Shown in pieces: positions 27,516-36,584 of a stretch of DNA of 64,000 nucleotides. The notes beneath the pieces were generated by a model, which was given only the letters and a program-made list of their open reading frames with translations, ran no database searches and had not been told where the DNA came from. How positions within the stretch are numbered: position 1 is the stretch's first letter; each line of letters starts with the position of its first letter. A program made the position numbers and the translations under genes. The DNA is from Variovorax sp. IB41 (GTDB lineage: Bacteria > Pseudomonadota > Gammaproteobacteria > Burkholderiales > Burkholderiaceae_C): NCBI RefSeq assembly GCF_016405905.1, contig NZ_JAEFCB010000001.1, positions 620,001-684,000 on the forward strand, written 5' to 3'.

Positions 27516-28856
27516 ATGGCACATGACGACGACAACAACAATTCAATTTCCTCCGGCAACGAGGCGCTGACGCCCCTGCCCGCGTCCCGCCGCGTCTTCG
27601 GCTGGACCGACCACGCCTCGCTGTGGTTCAGCCTGGGCGTCGGGCTGCTGGTGATGCAGATCGGCGCGTACCTCGTGCCGGCCGTGGGCACGCGCGATGC
27701 GGCGCTGGCCATCGCGCTCGGCTCGGTCATCGGCGCGGGCCTCCTCGCGTGGACCGCGCGCCTGGGCTGCGAAACCGGCCTCGCGAGCGCGGGCCTCATG
27801 CACGCGACCTACGGCAGCGCCTTCGCGCGACTGCCAGTGCTGCTCAACATCGTGCAGCTGGTGGGCTGGACCACCTTCGAGCTCGTGATCATGCGAGAGG
27901 GCACGCAGGCGATCGGCCAGGTCGCCTTCGGCGCATCGCTCGGTGGCTTCTGGGGCGGCGTGCTGACCACGCTCGTCTGGGGCGCGGTGCTGCTGGCACT
28001 GCTCGCGGGCTCGATGGTCAAGCTGGTGCGGCGCTTCGTGAGCCGCTTCGGGCTGCCGCTGGTGGTGATCTCGCTGCTCTGGCTGACCTGGCAGTTCGCG
28101 ACGCGGCTGCACGCCAAGGGCCTGGACGTTTTCTGGGCACGACCCGGCGACGACAGCATGGGCATGTTCGGCGCGCTCGATCTGGTGATCGCGATGCCGG
28201 TGTCGTGGCTGCCGCTGGTGGCCGATTACGCACGCCACGGCAAGCGCAGCGCGGGCGGATTGGGCAGCGCCTTCAGCGGCACCTGGATCGGCTACGCGCT
28301 CGCCAACGTCTGGTGCTACGCGCTCGGCGTGATGGTGGTGAGCGTGGCCGAGCCGGGCACGGGCCTGGTCACCGCGCTGCTGCTGGCGCAGGGCGGGCTG
28401 GTGGCGCTGGGGCTGATCCTCATCGACGAGCTGGACAACGCATACGGCGATGTCTATTCGGGCTCGGTCTCCACGCACAGCCTCTTGCCGCGCTGGAGCG
28501 TCAAGCGCTGGGGCCTGCTGCTCGCGGCCCTGTGCATCGCGCTCGCGCTGGTGCTGCCGATGCACACGCTGGAGCCGTTCCTGCTGCTGTTGAGCTCGGT
28601 GTTCGTGCCGCTCTACGGCGTGATCCTCGGGCGGCTCGGCGGCGGTCAGGCGGCAGTGCAGACCGGCACGCGCCAGATCGACTGGGCCGCGGCGCTGATC
28701 TGGATCGCGGGCATCGCGGCGTACCACGCGCTCGCCAAATGGGCGCCGCAGTTCGGCTCCGCGCTGCCGACGCTGGCCGCGACTTTCGTGCTCGCGTGGA
28801 TCAGCCGGCCTTCGCCTGCAACCGGTGCGTCGGCACTGGCGCAAAACCGTGGTTGA
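27516..28856 (+). CDS. cytX: putative hydroxymethylpyrimidine transporter CytX (NCS1 family)
   Basis: A 446-residue permease with about twelve helices. I chose ATG 27516 (MAHDDDNNNS), preceded by the TPP riboswitch. NCS1-like blocks include DHASLWFSLGVGLLVMQIGAYLVP, VMPVSWLPLVADYAR-type DLVIAMPVSWLPLVADYAR and DVYSGSVSTHS. CytX is the riboswitch-linked transporter predicted to import the thiamine pyrimidine moiety. Its 3' end overlaps convergent thiD by 56 bp. Confidence 0.88.
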   Translation: MAHDDDNNNSISSGNEALTPLPASRRVFGWTDHASLWFSLGVGLLVMQIGAYLVPAVGTRDAALAIALGSVIGAGLLAWTARLGCETGLASAGLMHATYGSAFARLPVLLNIVQLVGWTTFELVIMREGTQAIGQVAFGASLGGFWGGVLTTLVWGAVLLALLAGSMVKLVRRFVSRFGLPLVVISLLWLTWQFATRLHAKGLDVFWARPGDDSMGMFGALDLVIAMPVSWLPLVADYARHGKRSAGGLGSAFSGTWIGYALANVWCYALGVMVVSVAEPGTGLVTALLLAQGGLVALGLILIDELDNAYGDVYSGSVSTHSLLPRWSVKRWGLLLAALCIALALVLPMHTLEPFLLLLSSVFVPLYGVILGRLGGGQAAVQTGTRQIDWAAALIWIAGIAAYHALAKWAPQFGSALPTLAATFVLAWISRPSPATGASALAQNRG

Positions 28857-29679
28857 GCGGACCGTGGCCCGCGCCGATCTTCACGTCCGCACCGGCCGCC
28901 ATCGCGCCGAGGATGTAGGCGCGCGCGCGCTCGACGGCCTCGGGCAACTGCAAGCCCAGCGCCAGATGCGCGGCGATGGCGGACGACAGCGTGCAGCCCG
29001 TGCCATGCAGGTTGCGGCTCGCGATGCGCTGCGAAGCCAGGCGCTTGCGCGTGCCGTTCGCCTGCAGCAGCACATCGACCACTTCGTTGCCCGGCAGGTG
29101 GCCGCCCTTGAGCAGCACGGCCTTCGCGCCGAGCGCCAGCAGTTCGTCGGCCGCGCCGTCGAGCGCGTCGATGCCCTCGATGGCATGGCCGATCAGCAAG
29201 GCCGCTTCATCCAGATTGGGCGTGACCACCACGGCGCGCGGGAACAGTTCGCGCACCAGCACCTGCACGGTCTCGGAGGCGATCAGGCGATCGCCACTGG
29301 TGGCGACCATCACCGGGTCGAGCACCACGTTCGGCAGCTTGTAGTGGTCGATGGCCCAGGCCACGACCTCGACCACCTCGGGCGCATGCAGCATGCCGAG
29401 CTTGACCGCATCGACGCCGATGTCCTCCACCACCGCCTGGATCTGGGCCTTGAGAAAAGCCGGCGGCACGCCGTGGATGCCCGAGACGCCGAGCGTGTTC
29501 TGCGCGGTGAGCGCGGTGATGGCCGTCATGCCGTAGCAGCCGAGGGCCGCGAAGGTCTTGAGGTCGGCCTGGATGCCGGCACCGCCGCCGCTGTCGGAGC
29601 CTGCGATGGAGAGCACGCGTGCATAGCGCATGGGCTGATGCAGGGACGCTTGCGGCGCGGGGGAAGGTGCTTGGGTCAT
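28801..29679 (-). CDS. thiD: hydroxymethylpyrimidine/phosphomethylpyrimidine kinase
   Basis: A 292-residue ribokinase-fold enzyme. The N-terminal SIAGSDSGGGAGIQADLKTF, DPVMVATSGDRL, VTPNLDEAALL and the anion-hole motif LHGTGCTLSSAIAAHLA are all present. It phosphorylates HMP and HMP-P to HMP-PP. It is convergent with cytX (56-bp overlap) and divergent from thiO, 44 bp apart, so the cytX riboswitch cannot control it directly. Confidence 0.95.
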   Translation of the reverse strand: MTQAPSPAPQASLHQPMRYARVLSIAGSDSGGGAGIQADLKTFAALGCYGMTAITALTAQNTLGVSGIHGVPPAFLKAQIQAVVEDIGVDAVKLGMLHAPEVVEVVAWAIDHYKLPNVVLDPVMVATSGDRLIASETVQVLVRELFPRAVVVTPNLDEAALLIGHAIEGIDALDGAADELLALGAKAVLLKGGHLPGNEVVDVLLQANGTRKRLASQRIASRNLHGTGCTLSSAIAAHLALGLQLPEAVERARAYILGAMAAGADVKIGAGHGPLNHGFAPVPTHRLQAKAG

Positions 29680-29723
29680 GCCGAAAATTATCGGCGACGC
29701 ACGCAGGATGCTGGAGCAACAGC

Positions 29724-30824
29724 ATGAGTGTTCCGTTTCAATCGGCCGCCATCCTCGGCGCGGGCCTCATGGGCCGCTTGATGGCGCTCACGCTCGCACA
29801 GGCCGGCTGCAAGGTCGCGCTGTACGAAGCCGGCAGCCCCGAAGCCGAAGGCGCCGCGGCCCGCGTTGCGGCGGCGATGCTCGCGCCGCTGGCCGAATCG
29901 GCGGTGGCGCCCGTGTCGGTCGTGCGCATGGGGCACTACGCGCTGTCGCGCTGGCCCGAACTGCTCGCGCCGCTGGCGCAACCCGTGTTCTTCCAACGCG
30001 AAGGCACGCTGGTGCTGTGGCACCGGCAGGACGCCACCGAAGCCGCGCGGCTCGAACGCGTGCTCGCCCACACCGGCGCGCAGGTGCCTGAACTGGCGCC
30101 GATGCAGACGCTCGACGGTGCAGGCATCGCCGCGCTGGAGCCGTCGCTCGGCCAGCGCTTCGCCAAGGGGCTGTTCCTTCCGGGCGAAGGCCAGCTCGAC
30201 AACCGCGCGCTGCTCGCTTCGCTGCTCGCGACGCTGCAGGCCAGCGCGAACGTCACGCTGCACTGGCAATCGCCGCACGTGCCCGAAGACTTCACACCCG
30301 GCACATCCGGCCAGCCCGACTGGGTGATCGACTGCCGCGGCCTCGGCGCCCGTCCGCAATGGAACGCGCTGCGCGGCGTGCGCGGCGAGGTGATCCGCGT
30401 GCATGCGCCCGAGGTCGCGCTCAAGCGGCCCACGCGGCTGGTGCATCCACGCTATCCGCTCTACATCGCGCCCAAGCCCGGCCACCTGTTCGTGATCGGC
30501 GCGACCGAGATCGAGTCGGACGACATGTCGCCCGCCAGCGTGCGCTCCACGCTCGAGCTGCTGAGCGCGGCCTACGCGGTGCACAGCGGTTTCGCCGAGG
30601 CGCGCATCGTGGAGATCGCCACCCAGTGCCGCCCCACGCTGCCCGACAACCTGCCCGCCATCCGCCGGCCGCAGCCGCGCGTGCTGCAGATCAACGGCCT
30701 CTACCGGCACGGTTTCATGATCGCGCCGGCGCTGCTCGACGCGGCGATGGAGCTGCTCACGCAGGGGCACTCCGCACTCGCGCAGGGCTTCGGCATGGGC
30801 ACCTCCGCATCCGACAACGCATGA
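29724..30824 (+). CDS. thiO: glycine oxidase ThiO-like FAD-dependent oxidoreductase
   Basis: A 366-residue DAO-fold protein starting at ATG 29724. The FAD-binding Rossmann motif is AAILGAGLMGRLMAL, and later PKPGHLFVIGATEIESDD and NGLYRHGFMIAPALLD match ThiO. It makes iminoglycine for the thiazole ring. The first gene of thiO-thiS-thiG-thiE; its promoter must be in the 44-bp gap with thiD or inside thiD. Confidence 0.9.
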   Translation: MSVPFQSAAILGAGLMGRLMALTLAQAGCKVALYEAGSPEAEGAAARVAAAMLAPLAESAVAPVSVVRMGHYALSRWPELLAPLAQPVFFQREGTLVLWHRQDATEAARLERVLAHTGAQVPELAPMQTLDGAGIAALEPSLGQRFAKGLFLPGEGQLDNRALLASLLATLQASANVTLHWQSPHVPEDFTPGTSGQPDWVIDCRGLGARPQWNALRGVRGEVIRVHAPEVALKRPTRLVHPRYPLYIAPKPGHLFVIGATEIESDDMSPASVRSTLELLSAAYAVHSGFAEARIVEIATQCRPTLPDNLPAIRRPQPRVLQINGLYRHGFMIAPALLDAAMELLTQGHSALAQGFGMGTSASDNA

Positions 30825-31024
30825 CGATGAACATCCTGATCAACGACAAGCCCTACACGCTGCCCGACGGCGCCGCGCTCACCGACGCGCTGGCCGCGCT
30901 GGAGGCCGTGCCGCCCTTCGCGGTCGCGGTGAACCGCGAATTCGTGCCGCGCTCGGCCTATGCCGCGCGCACGCTGCAGCCCGACGACCGCATCGAAGTG
31001 ATCCGCCCCGTGACGGGCGGTTGA
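30821..31024 (+). CDS. thiS: sulfur carrier protein ThiS
   Basis: A 67-residue ubiquitin-like protein, starting by ATGA overlap at 30821 (a second ATG at 30827 gives 65 residues). It ends in the required diglycine (RPVTGG), which is thiocarboxylated to donate sulfur for the thiazole. The usual VAVNREFVPRSAY core is visible. Confidence 0.93.
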   Translation: MTMNILINDKPYTLPDGAALTDALAALEAVPPFAVAVNREFVPRSAYAARTLQPDDRIEVIRPVTGG

Positions 31025-31048
31025 AAAAAGAGATTGGAGACCACACCC

Positions 31049-31870
31049 ATGACCACCCCGAACGACCCGCTGGTTCTCTACGGAGAAACCTTCCAGAGCC
31101 GCCTGCTGCTGGGCACCGCGCGCTACCCCTCGCCCGACCTGCTCGAAGCCGCCGTCAAGCGCGCCAAGCCCGCGATGCTCACCGCGTCGCTGCGCCGCCA
31201 GACCGCGAACCAAGGCCCCCAGGGCTCGGCCGGCAACGACACGAGCAACGGTTTCTGGGCGCTGCTGCGCCAGCTGGCGGTGCCCGTGCTGCCCAACACG
31301 GCCGGCTGCCACAGCGTGCAGGAGGTGATCGCCACCGCGCAGATGGCGCGCGAGCTGTTCGACACGCCATGGATCAAGCTGGAGCTCATCGGCGACGACT
31401 ACACGCTGCAGCCCGACACGCTGAACCTCGTCGATGCCGCCTCGCAACTGATCCGCGACGGCTTCAAGGTGCTGCCCTACTGCACCGAGGACCTCGTGGT
31501 GTGCCAGCGGCTGGTCGACGTGGGCTGCCAGGCCGTGATGCCGTGGGCCGCGCCCATCGGCAGCGGGCGCGGGCCGGTCAATCCGTATGCGCTGCAGGTG
31601 CTGCGCGAGCGGCTCAAGGTGCCGATGCTGGTCGATGCGGGCCTGGGCCTTCCCTCGCACGCCTGTCAGGTGATGGAGTGGGGCTACGACGGCGTGCTGC
31701 TCAACACCGCGGTCGCGCTCGCGCAGGAGCCGGTCGCGATGGCCGGCGCCTTTGCCGATGCGGTGCAGGCCGGCCGCACCGCGTACCGCGCCGGCGCGAT
31801 GGCCGCGCAAGACTCCGCGCAGCCCAGCACGCCGGTGCTCGGCACGCCTTTCTGGCACCACACCGCATGA
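31049..31870 (+). CDS. thiG: thiazole synthase
   Basis: A 273-residue TIM-barrel enzyme; ATG 31049 is preferred to the TTG 15 bp upstream. The Schiff-base lysine is K110 in [31 protein letters not shown] and [12 protein letters not shown] are family signatures. It makes thiazole phosphate from DXP, ThiS thiocarboxylate and iminoglycine. Confidence 0.95.
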   Translation: MTTPNDPLVLYGETFQSRLLLGTARYPSPDLLEAAVKRAKPAMLTASLRRQTANQGPQGSAGNDTSNGFWALLRQLAVPVLPNTAGCHSVQEVIATAQMARELFDTPWIKLELIGDDYTLQPDTLNLVDAASQLIRDGFKVLPYCTEDLVVCQRLVDVGCQAVMPWAAPIGSGRGPVNPYALQVLRERLKVPMLVDAGLGLPSHACQVMEWGYDGVLLNTAVALAQEPVAMAGAFADAVQAGRTAYRAGAMAAQDSAQPSTPVLGTPFWHHTA

Positions 31871-32838
31871 ACCCCACGAGCCCCATGAGCCCAATGACCG
31901 ACGCCCGTTCCATCGCCCACGCCATCGTCGCGGCGCACGGGTTGCGCTTCGGCGCCATCACCGCATCGACCGTGGGCGCCACCAATTTCTCTTCGGATGA
32001 AGCGGTTTATCGCGGCGCCAAACAGGCCTGCACGGCGCTCGGCTTCATCGAGATCGATGCCGAATGCCTCGCGCTCGCCTGGCACGCGCAGACCGAGCGC
32101 ATCGGCCATTTCGACGCCGACCGATGGCCCGACGCGCCCGCCGATTTCGGCATGCGTTCGTTCCCGCCCGCCTCGCGCGACGACGCCTTCCTGCCCTGCC
32201 CCGAACGGCTCGGCCTCTACGCCGTGCTGCCCGATGCGGCATGGGTCGGCCGCATGGCGCGCGCGGGCGTGCCGACGGTGCAACTGCGCTTCAAGTCCGA
32301 CGATGCCGCGACCGTCGAGCGCGAAGTGCAGGCCGCCGTCGAGGCCGTGCAGGGCACGGGCGCCCTGCTCTTCGTCAACGACCACTGGCAGGTCGCCATT
32401 GCCGCGGGCGCCTACGGCATCCACCTCGGCCAGGAAGACCTCGACGCCTTGTCGCCCCATGAACTGCAGCAGCTGCGCGCCTCGGGCGTGCGGCTCGGCG
32501 TCAGCACGCACGGCTACGCCGAGATGGTGCGCGCCGATGCGGTGAGCCCCAGCTACATCGCGATGGGCGCGGTCTACCCGACCACGCTCAAGAGGATGGC
32601 GACCGCGCCGCAGGGCGTGGCACGGCTCGCGGCCTATGCGCGCCTCCTGCGCGGCTATCCGCAAGTGGGCATCGGCGGCATCGACGCGGTGCGGCTGCCC
32701 GAGGTGCTCGCCACCGGCGTGGGCTCCGTCGCGGTGGTGCGCGCGCTGGTGACGGCCACCGACCCCGAGGCCACGGCCGCGCAATGGATGGCGGCCATGA
32801 GCGCCGCGACCGCCGCGAACGGTATGACCGGCAACTGA
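31867..32838 (+). CDS. thiE: thiamine phosphate synthase with a 115-residue N-terminal extension
   Basis: A 323-residue protein, ATGA-coupled to thiG. Residues from about 116 ([13 protein letters not shown]) form a normal ThiE core: [52 protein letters not shown] and GIGGI. The core equals the usual length of about 210 residues. The N-terminal part ([16 protein letters not shown] and following) has no domain that I recognise but looks coding. It couples HMP-PP and thiazole phosphate. Confidence 0.9.
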   Translation: MNPTSPMSPMTDARSIAHAIVAAHGLRFGAITASTVGATNFSSDEAVYRGAKQACTALGFIEIDAECLALAWHAQTERIGHFDADRWPDAPADFGMRSFPPASRDDAFLPCPERLGLYAVLPDAAWVGRMARAGVPTVQLRFKSDDAATVEREVQAAVEAVQGTGALLFVNDHWQVAIAAGAYGIHLGQEDLDALSPHELQQLRASGVRLGVSTHGYAEMVRADAVSPSYIAMGAVYPTTLKRMATAPQGVARLAAYARLLRGYPQVGIGGIDAVRLPEVLATGVGSVAVVRALVTATDPEATAAQWMAAMSAATAANGMTGN

Positions 32839-32846
32839 ATACATCG

Positions 32847-35009
32847 ATGACTCCCCAACGCTTTCCCTCTTTCCCGGTCCTGAAGCCCTCGCCCGTTTCG
32901 CATGCCATCGCCGTCGTGCTTCTTGCAGTCGCCTGCAGCGCGCATGCGCAGCAGGCCGCGCTGCCCGCGGTCGTCGTCAACCAGGGACCGGCCGCGCCGC
33001 AGGCCGACGTCAGCGGCTTCGGCGACGTGCCGCTGCGCGAACTGCCGCTCTCGGCCACGGTGATCGACAGCAAGCAGCTGAGTGCCAGCGGCGCGCGCCG
33101 GCTCGCCGACCTCACGCAGTTCGATTCGTCGGTCACCGACGCCTACAACTCCGCCGGCTACTGGGACTACCTCACGGTGCGCGGCTTCGTGCTGGACAAC
33201 CGCTTCAACTACCGGCGCGAGGGCCTGCCGATCAGCGCCGAGACCTCGATCCCGCTCGACAACAAGGAGCGCGTGGAGATCCTGCGCGGCACCAGCGGCA
33301 TCCAGGCCGGCACGAGTGCGCCGGGCGGGCTCGTCAACTACGTCGTGAAGCGCCCCACCGAGCAGGACCTGCGCACGGTGCGCATCGAGACCACCAGCCG
33401 CGGCAGCGTGCTCGGCGCGCTCGACCTGGGCGGGCGCTTCGGCGAAGACCGCCAGTTCGGCTACCGGCTCAACGTGGCGAGCGAAAACCTCAAGCCGCTC
33501 ACGCACAACCTGGACGGCAACCGCAACATGTTCTCGCTGGCGGCCGACTGGCGCATCACGCGCGACTCGGTGCTGGAGTTCGAGATCGAGCAAAGCCGCA
33601 AGACGCAGCCGAGCCAGAACGGCTACAGCCTCCTGGGGAGCGTGCTGCCCGCGCCGGTCGATCCGCGCATCAACCTGAACAACCAGCCGTGGTCGCAGCC
33701 CTCGGTGTTCAAGGCGCTGACCGGCACGGTGCGCTTCAGCCAGGCGCTGAACGCCGACTGGCGCTGGAGCGCGCAGATCGGCCAGCAGCGCCTGAAAAGC
33801 GACGACCGCCTGGCCTACGCCTTCGGCTGCGGCGCCGAGGGCAACTACGACCGCTACTGCTCGGACGGCACCTTCGACGTCTACGACTTTCGCAGCGAGA
33901 ACGAGCGCCGCACGCAGACCGCGGGCAGCATCAACTTGAAGGGCAACGTGATGACCGGCAGCGTGCGCCACGAGCTGGGCTTCGGCCTCCTGCAAAGCCG
34001 CGTGCGCAACCGCTTTGAGAACCAGGCCTACAACTATGCGGGCACCGGCAACATCTGGGCCACGGCCATGGTGCCGCCGAGCCCCGACGCCACCACGCCG
34101 CAGACCAATCGCGACGAGCGCTCGACCGAGCTCTCGGTGCAGGACGCGATCCGCTGGAACGACCGCTTCACCACCTGGCTCGGCGCGCGCCACACGCGCA
34201 TGGACCGCAGCAGCATCGGCAACGACGGCTCGAACCCGACGGGCTACAAGCAGGGCGTGACCACGCCGTGGATCGCTGCGAGCTACGCCATCCAGCCAGG
34301 CCTCCTCGCGTATGCGAGCTGGGGCAAGGGCGTCGAATCGCAGGTCGTGCCGAACCGGAGCGACCAGTACAGCAACGCCGGCCAGGCACTGCCCGCGCTG
34401 AAGTCGCGCCAGTGGGAGCTGGGCATCAAGGGCGGCAACGACGCGTTCAACTGGCAGCTCGCGTGGTTCGACATCCAGCGCCCGATGACCAACCTCGACG
34501 CGTGCAACCGCCTGGGCATCGCGCCGTGCGAAGCGAAGTACGACGGTCGCGCCGTGCACCGTGGCCTGGAAGCCGGCGCGCAGTGGTCCGAAGGCCCCTG
34601 GCGCATCGGCGGCAGCATGACGCTGATGGACGCCAAGCGCCGCGGCAGCACCGTCGAGCCCGCGAGCAACGGACAGTGGCCGACCAACGTGCCCAAGCAG
34701 GTGCTGCGCGCGCAGGCGGCGTACCGCGTGCCGTCGGTGCCGGGCCTGGAAGTGGCGGGACAGCTCTCGCACGAAGGCCGGCGCAACGTGCTCGCCGACG
34801 GCTCGGTCACGCTGCCCTCGTGGACGCGCGTCGACGCGGTGCTGCGCTACGACACGAAACTGCGCGGCGTGAACACGAGCTGGACGCTGGCCATCGACAA
34901 CCTGTTCGATCGCCGCTACTGGAAGGAATCGCCCTACCAGTTCGGGCATATCTACCTCTTCCCCGGCGCGCCGCGCACGCTGCGTCTGGGCCTGAGCGTC
35001 GCGCTGTGA
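32847..35009 (+). CDS. TonB-dependent outer-membrane receptor (siderophore-receptor type)
   Basis: A 720-residue receptor; ATG 32847 gives a signal peptide ending at AHAQ. The plug domain (LRELPLSATVIDSKQL, VRGFVLDN, RVEILRGTSGIQAGTSAPGGLVNYVVKRP) and the beta-barrel (to LRLGLSVAL) are complete. It resembles FhuE/FpvA-type siderophore receptors. Yet it lies 8 bp after thiE in the thi operon, so it could instead import a thiamine precursor; this is inference. Confidence 0.88.
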   Translation: MTPQRFPSFPVLKPSPVSHAIAVVLLAVACSAHAQQAALPAVVVNQGPAAPQADVSGFGDVPLRELPLSATVIDSKQLSASGARRLADLTQFDSSVTDAYNSAGYWDYLTVRGFVLDNRFNYRREGLPISAETSIPLDNKERVEILRGTSGIQAGTSAPGGLVNYVVKRPTEQDLRTVRIETTSRGSVLGALDLGGRFGEDRQFGYRLNVASENLKPLTHNLDGNRNMFSLAADWRITRDSVLEFEIEQSRKTQPSQNGYSLLGSVLPAPVDPRINLNNQPWSQPSVFKALTGTVRFSQALNADWRWSAQIGQQRLKSDDRLAYAFGCGAEGNYDRYCSDGTFDVYDFRSENERRTQTAGSINLKGNVMTGSVRHELGFGLLQSRVRNRFENQAYNYAGTGNIWATAMVPPSPDATTPQTNRDERSTELSVQDAIRWNDRFTTWLGARHTRMDRSSIGNDGSNPTGYKQGVTTPWIAASYAIQPGLLAYASWGKGVESQVVPNRSDQYSNAGQALPALKSRQWELGIKGGNDAFNWQLAWFDIQRPMTNLDACNRLGIAPCEAKYDGRAVHRGLEAGAQWSEGPWRIGGSMTLMDAKRRGSTVEPASNGQWPTNVPKQVLRAQAAYRVPSVPGLEVAGQLSHEGRRNVLADGSVTLPSWTRVDAVLRYDTKLRGVNTSWTLAIDNLFDRRYWKESPYQFGHIYLFPGAPRTLRLGLSVAL

Positions 35010-35051
35010 AAACACGCGAGCGAAAGTTTTTTGTGCAAAAGTTCGGGAGGC

Positions 35052-35081
35052 CTGAGAAGGCCAAAAAAACCACGCTATAAT
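35052..35081 (+). promoter_or_regulatory. tRNA-Asn promoter candidate
   Basis: TATAAT at 35076-35081 is a perfect -10 box, 11 bp before the tRNA. A weak -35 candidate (CTGAGA, 35052-35057) is 18 bp upstream. A GGCC-TGAGAA-GGCC hairpin at 35049-35062 covers the same place. Confidence 0.55.
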
Positions 35082-35092
35082 CTGAGGCTTGT

Positions 35093-35168
35093 TCCTCGAT
35101 AGCTCAGTTGGTAGAGCGCCGGACTGTTAATCCGTAGGTCCCTGGTTCGAGCCCAGGTCGAGGAGCCA
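35093..35168 (+). tRNA. tRNA-Asn (GTT)
   Basis: The cloverleaf is complete: acceptor TCCTCGA pairs with TCGAGGA, the anticodon loop is CTGTTAA with GTT, the T arm is CCTGG-TTCGAGC-CCAGG, and CCA is encoded (35166-35168). Its 3' half is also part of the left direct repeat of the integrated element. Confidence 0.97.
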
Positions 35169-35189
35169 CAATAAGCCGCAAGGCAACTG
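35122..35189 (+). repeat. left 68-bp direct repeat of the element (attL)
   Basis: The 68 bases starting GACTGTTAATCC and ending AAGGCAACTG are identical to 42181-42248. They cover the tRNA-Asn 3' half and the next 21 bases. This is the typical att site of a tyrosine-recombinase element. Confidence 0.93.
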
Positions 35190-35193
35190 GAAA

Positions 35194-35224
35194 CCCCGCT
35201 ATCTTTTAGGTAGCGGGGTTTTTT
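35194..35224 (+). terminator. Rho-independent terminator after tRNA-Asn (left copy)
   Basis: CCCCGCTA (35194-35201) pairs with TAGCGGGG (35211-35218), followed by TTTTTT. A different but equivalent terminator follows the right repeat at 42252, so the two ends carry diverged versions. Confidence 0.9.
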
Positions 35225-35250
35225 CATTGTTAGGCGCTTATTTGGCAATC

Positions 35251-35264
35251 GCCAAATATCCAGT
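35251..35264 (+). repeat. 14-bp repeat GCCAAATATCCAGT, left copy
   Basis: The same 14 bases occur at 42044-42057 near the other end of the element. The left copy overlaps the inverted repeat TTTGGC-AATC-GCCAAA. It may be an arm-type integrase binding site. Confidence 0.6.
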
Positions 35265-35279
35265 ATTCGGGCTCGCGCA

Positions 35280-35605
35280 TCAGCGCTTGAATCGCTCGGG
35301 GGGAATCGCTCCCTTCCGCTTCACCTCACCCAGTCGCTCGATCGCACACCTGGCTGGTAGATGCTCGTCGCCCTCTTTGCCACCAGGCCTTCGAGCTTCA
35401 GCGGAATGACGGCCTCTTCGAAGATGCGCAAAGGCTGATCCTCGAAGTGGCGCACGACCAGGATGCCAGGCTTGGCCGGCTTGAACAGCTTCGCGAGCGC
35501 CGCCTTGCGTTGGATCAGGGGCTGCTGCGTCACGTCTGCGCCGCGGTTCACCAGCAAGTCGAAGACGCAGAAGACCACGTCGGGCCCGCCCGCATATCTG
35601 AGCCG
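35280..35605 (-). pseudogene. fragment of an ATP-dependent DNA ligase (LigD-type), 5' truncated and frameshifted
   Basis: The minus-strand frame encodes VVFCVFDLLVNRGADV, PLIQRKAALAKLF and EGLVAKRATSIYQPG-SSDWV, motifs of the ligase domain of LigD (EGLVAKR with WVKVK at the end). The reading frame then shifts: SDWVR ends with a stop at about 35321, while the next frame reads VKRKGAIPPERFKR to 35280. The N-terminal part and active-site lysine motif are missing. It is a relic at the left edge of the element. Confidence 0.75.
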
Positions 35606-35672
35606 GCGCCGGGCGCCAAATCCGGGACCAGTTACGATTCGTGGCTCGCTCGAACCCCCTGATCGCCCGCTG

Positions 35673-36584
35673 ATGCTCAAGAACACCGCCAAGAAAATGC
35701 TGCGTCCGCTCTGGTCGCGTGTACGTCATCGCATCGAACATGTCGTTCACTCCCAGACGGTACCGATCACGCAACGCTCAGCCGAATTGGCTGATCGCAT
35801 CGCCCTGATTGAAGCCCGCCTAGCCTCAACTGACGAACGCTCCATGTTGACACCTGCACATTCCGTCCTTTCCGAGCAGCATGGTCGAGTGGACTCATCG
35901 ACGACTTGCAGCGTCTGTGGCGGCCGCGAATTCGCTAGCAGAAAGATCCTCTGGCAAGGTTTGATTGATGAATGGCAACTTTCGCCAGAAGAGGCGGACT
36001 ACGTTGATCGTCAACAGGGGGAGCAATGTGTCGCTTGTGGGTCAAACCTCCGATCCATCGCGCTGGCGGATGCGATCTGCTCAAGCCTTGGCCTAGGCGT
36101 TACTTTGCGCGAAGCCGCTCAGCTGCCAAAGACCGGATCGCTGCGAATACTTGAGCTGAATGAAGCTGGCACTCTCACCTCAACGCTTCAGCAATTTCCA
36201 GGCTACGTGTTCGGCAAGTATCCGGAGGTCGACATGCACGCGATGCCTTTTCCCGACAACAGTTTCGATCTCGTGATTCACTCGGACACATTGGAGCACG
36301 TTCCCAACCCGGTTCACGGACTCGAAGAATGCAGGCGAATCCTCAAGCCTGGCGGTGCACTCTGTTTTACTGTTCCCGTCATTGTTGGGCGAATGACTCG
36401 TGATCGATCTGGTCTGCAAAGGAGTTTTCATGGCGATCCATCCACGGCAACTGCCGATCTTGTTGTGCAGACCGAGTTCGGGGCGGATGCTTGGGCTTTC
36501 GTCATGCAAGCAGGATTTCGGAAGGTCACTACTCACGCAGTGGCTTACCCCGCCGCTACAGCATTTTCTGCATTCAAGGCTTAG
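35673..36584 (+). CDS. class I SAM-dependent methyltransferase with N-terminal zinc-site-like cysteines
   Basis: A 303-residue protein from ATG 35673 (MLKNTAKKML). Residues about 80-125 hold CSVCGG and CVACG, a likely zinc-binding pair. The methyltransferase part has RILELNEAGTLTS and DMHAMPFPDNSFDLVIHSDTLEHVPNP, then GLEECRRILKPGGALCFTVP, the usual motifs. The codon use is less GC-rich than outside the element, pointing to foreign origin. It lies before a family-2 glycosyltransferase, so it may methylate a cell-surface glycan. Confidence 0.8.
   Translation: MLKNTAKKMLRPLWSRVRHRIEHVVHSQTVPITQRSAELADRIALIEARLASTDERSMLTPAHSVLSEQHGRVDSSTTCSVCGGREFASRKILWQGLIDEWQLSPEEADYVDRQQGEQCVACGSNLRSIALADAICSSLGLGVTLREAAQLPKTGSLRILELNEAGTLTSTLQQFPGYVFGKYPEVDMHAMPFPDNSFDLVIHSDTLEHVPNPVHGLEECRRILKPGGALCFTVPVIVGRMTRDRSGLQRSFHGDPSTATADLVVQTEFGADAWAFVMQAGFRKVTTHAVAYPAATAFSAFKA

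Noticed and set aside
35049..35069. GGCC-TGAGAA-GGCC hairpin before tRNA-Asn as terminator of the receptor gene
   Set aside because: The following bases on the plus strand are A, not T; it would terminate only minus-strand transcription, and there is no gene there.
35227..35409. Small plus-strand ORF after the tRNA terminator
   Set aside because: It overlaps the ligase-like minus-strand relic and has no ribosome binding site.
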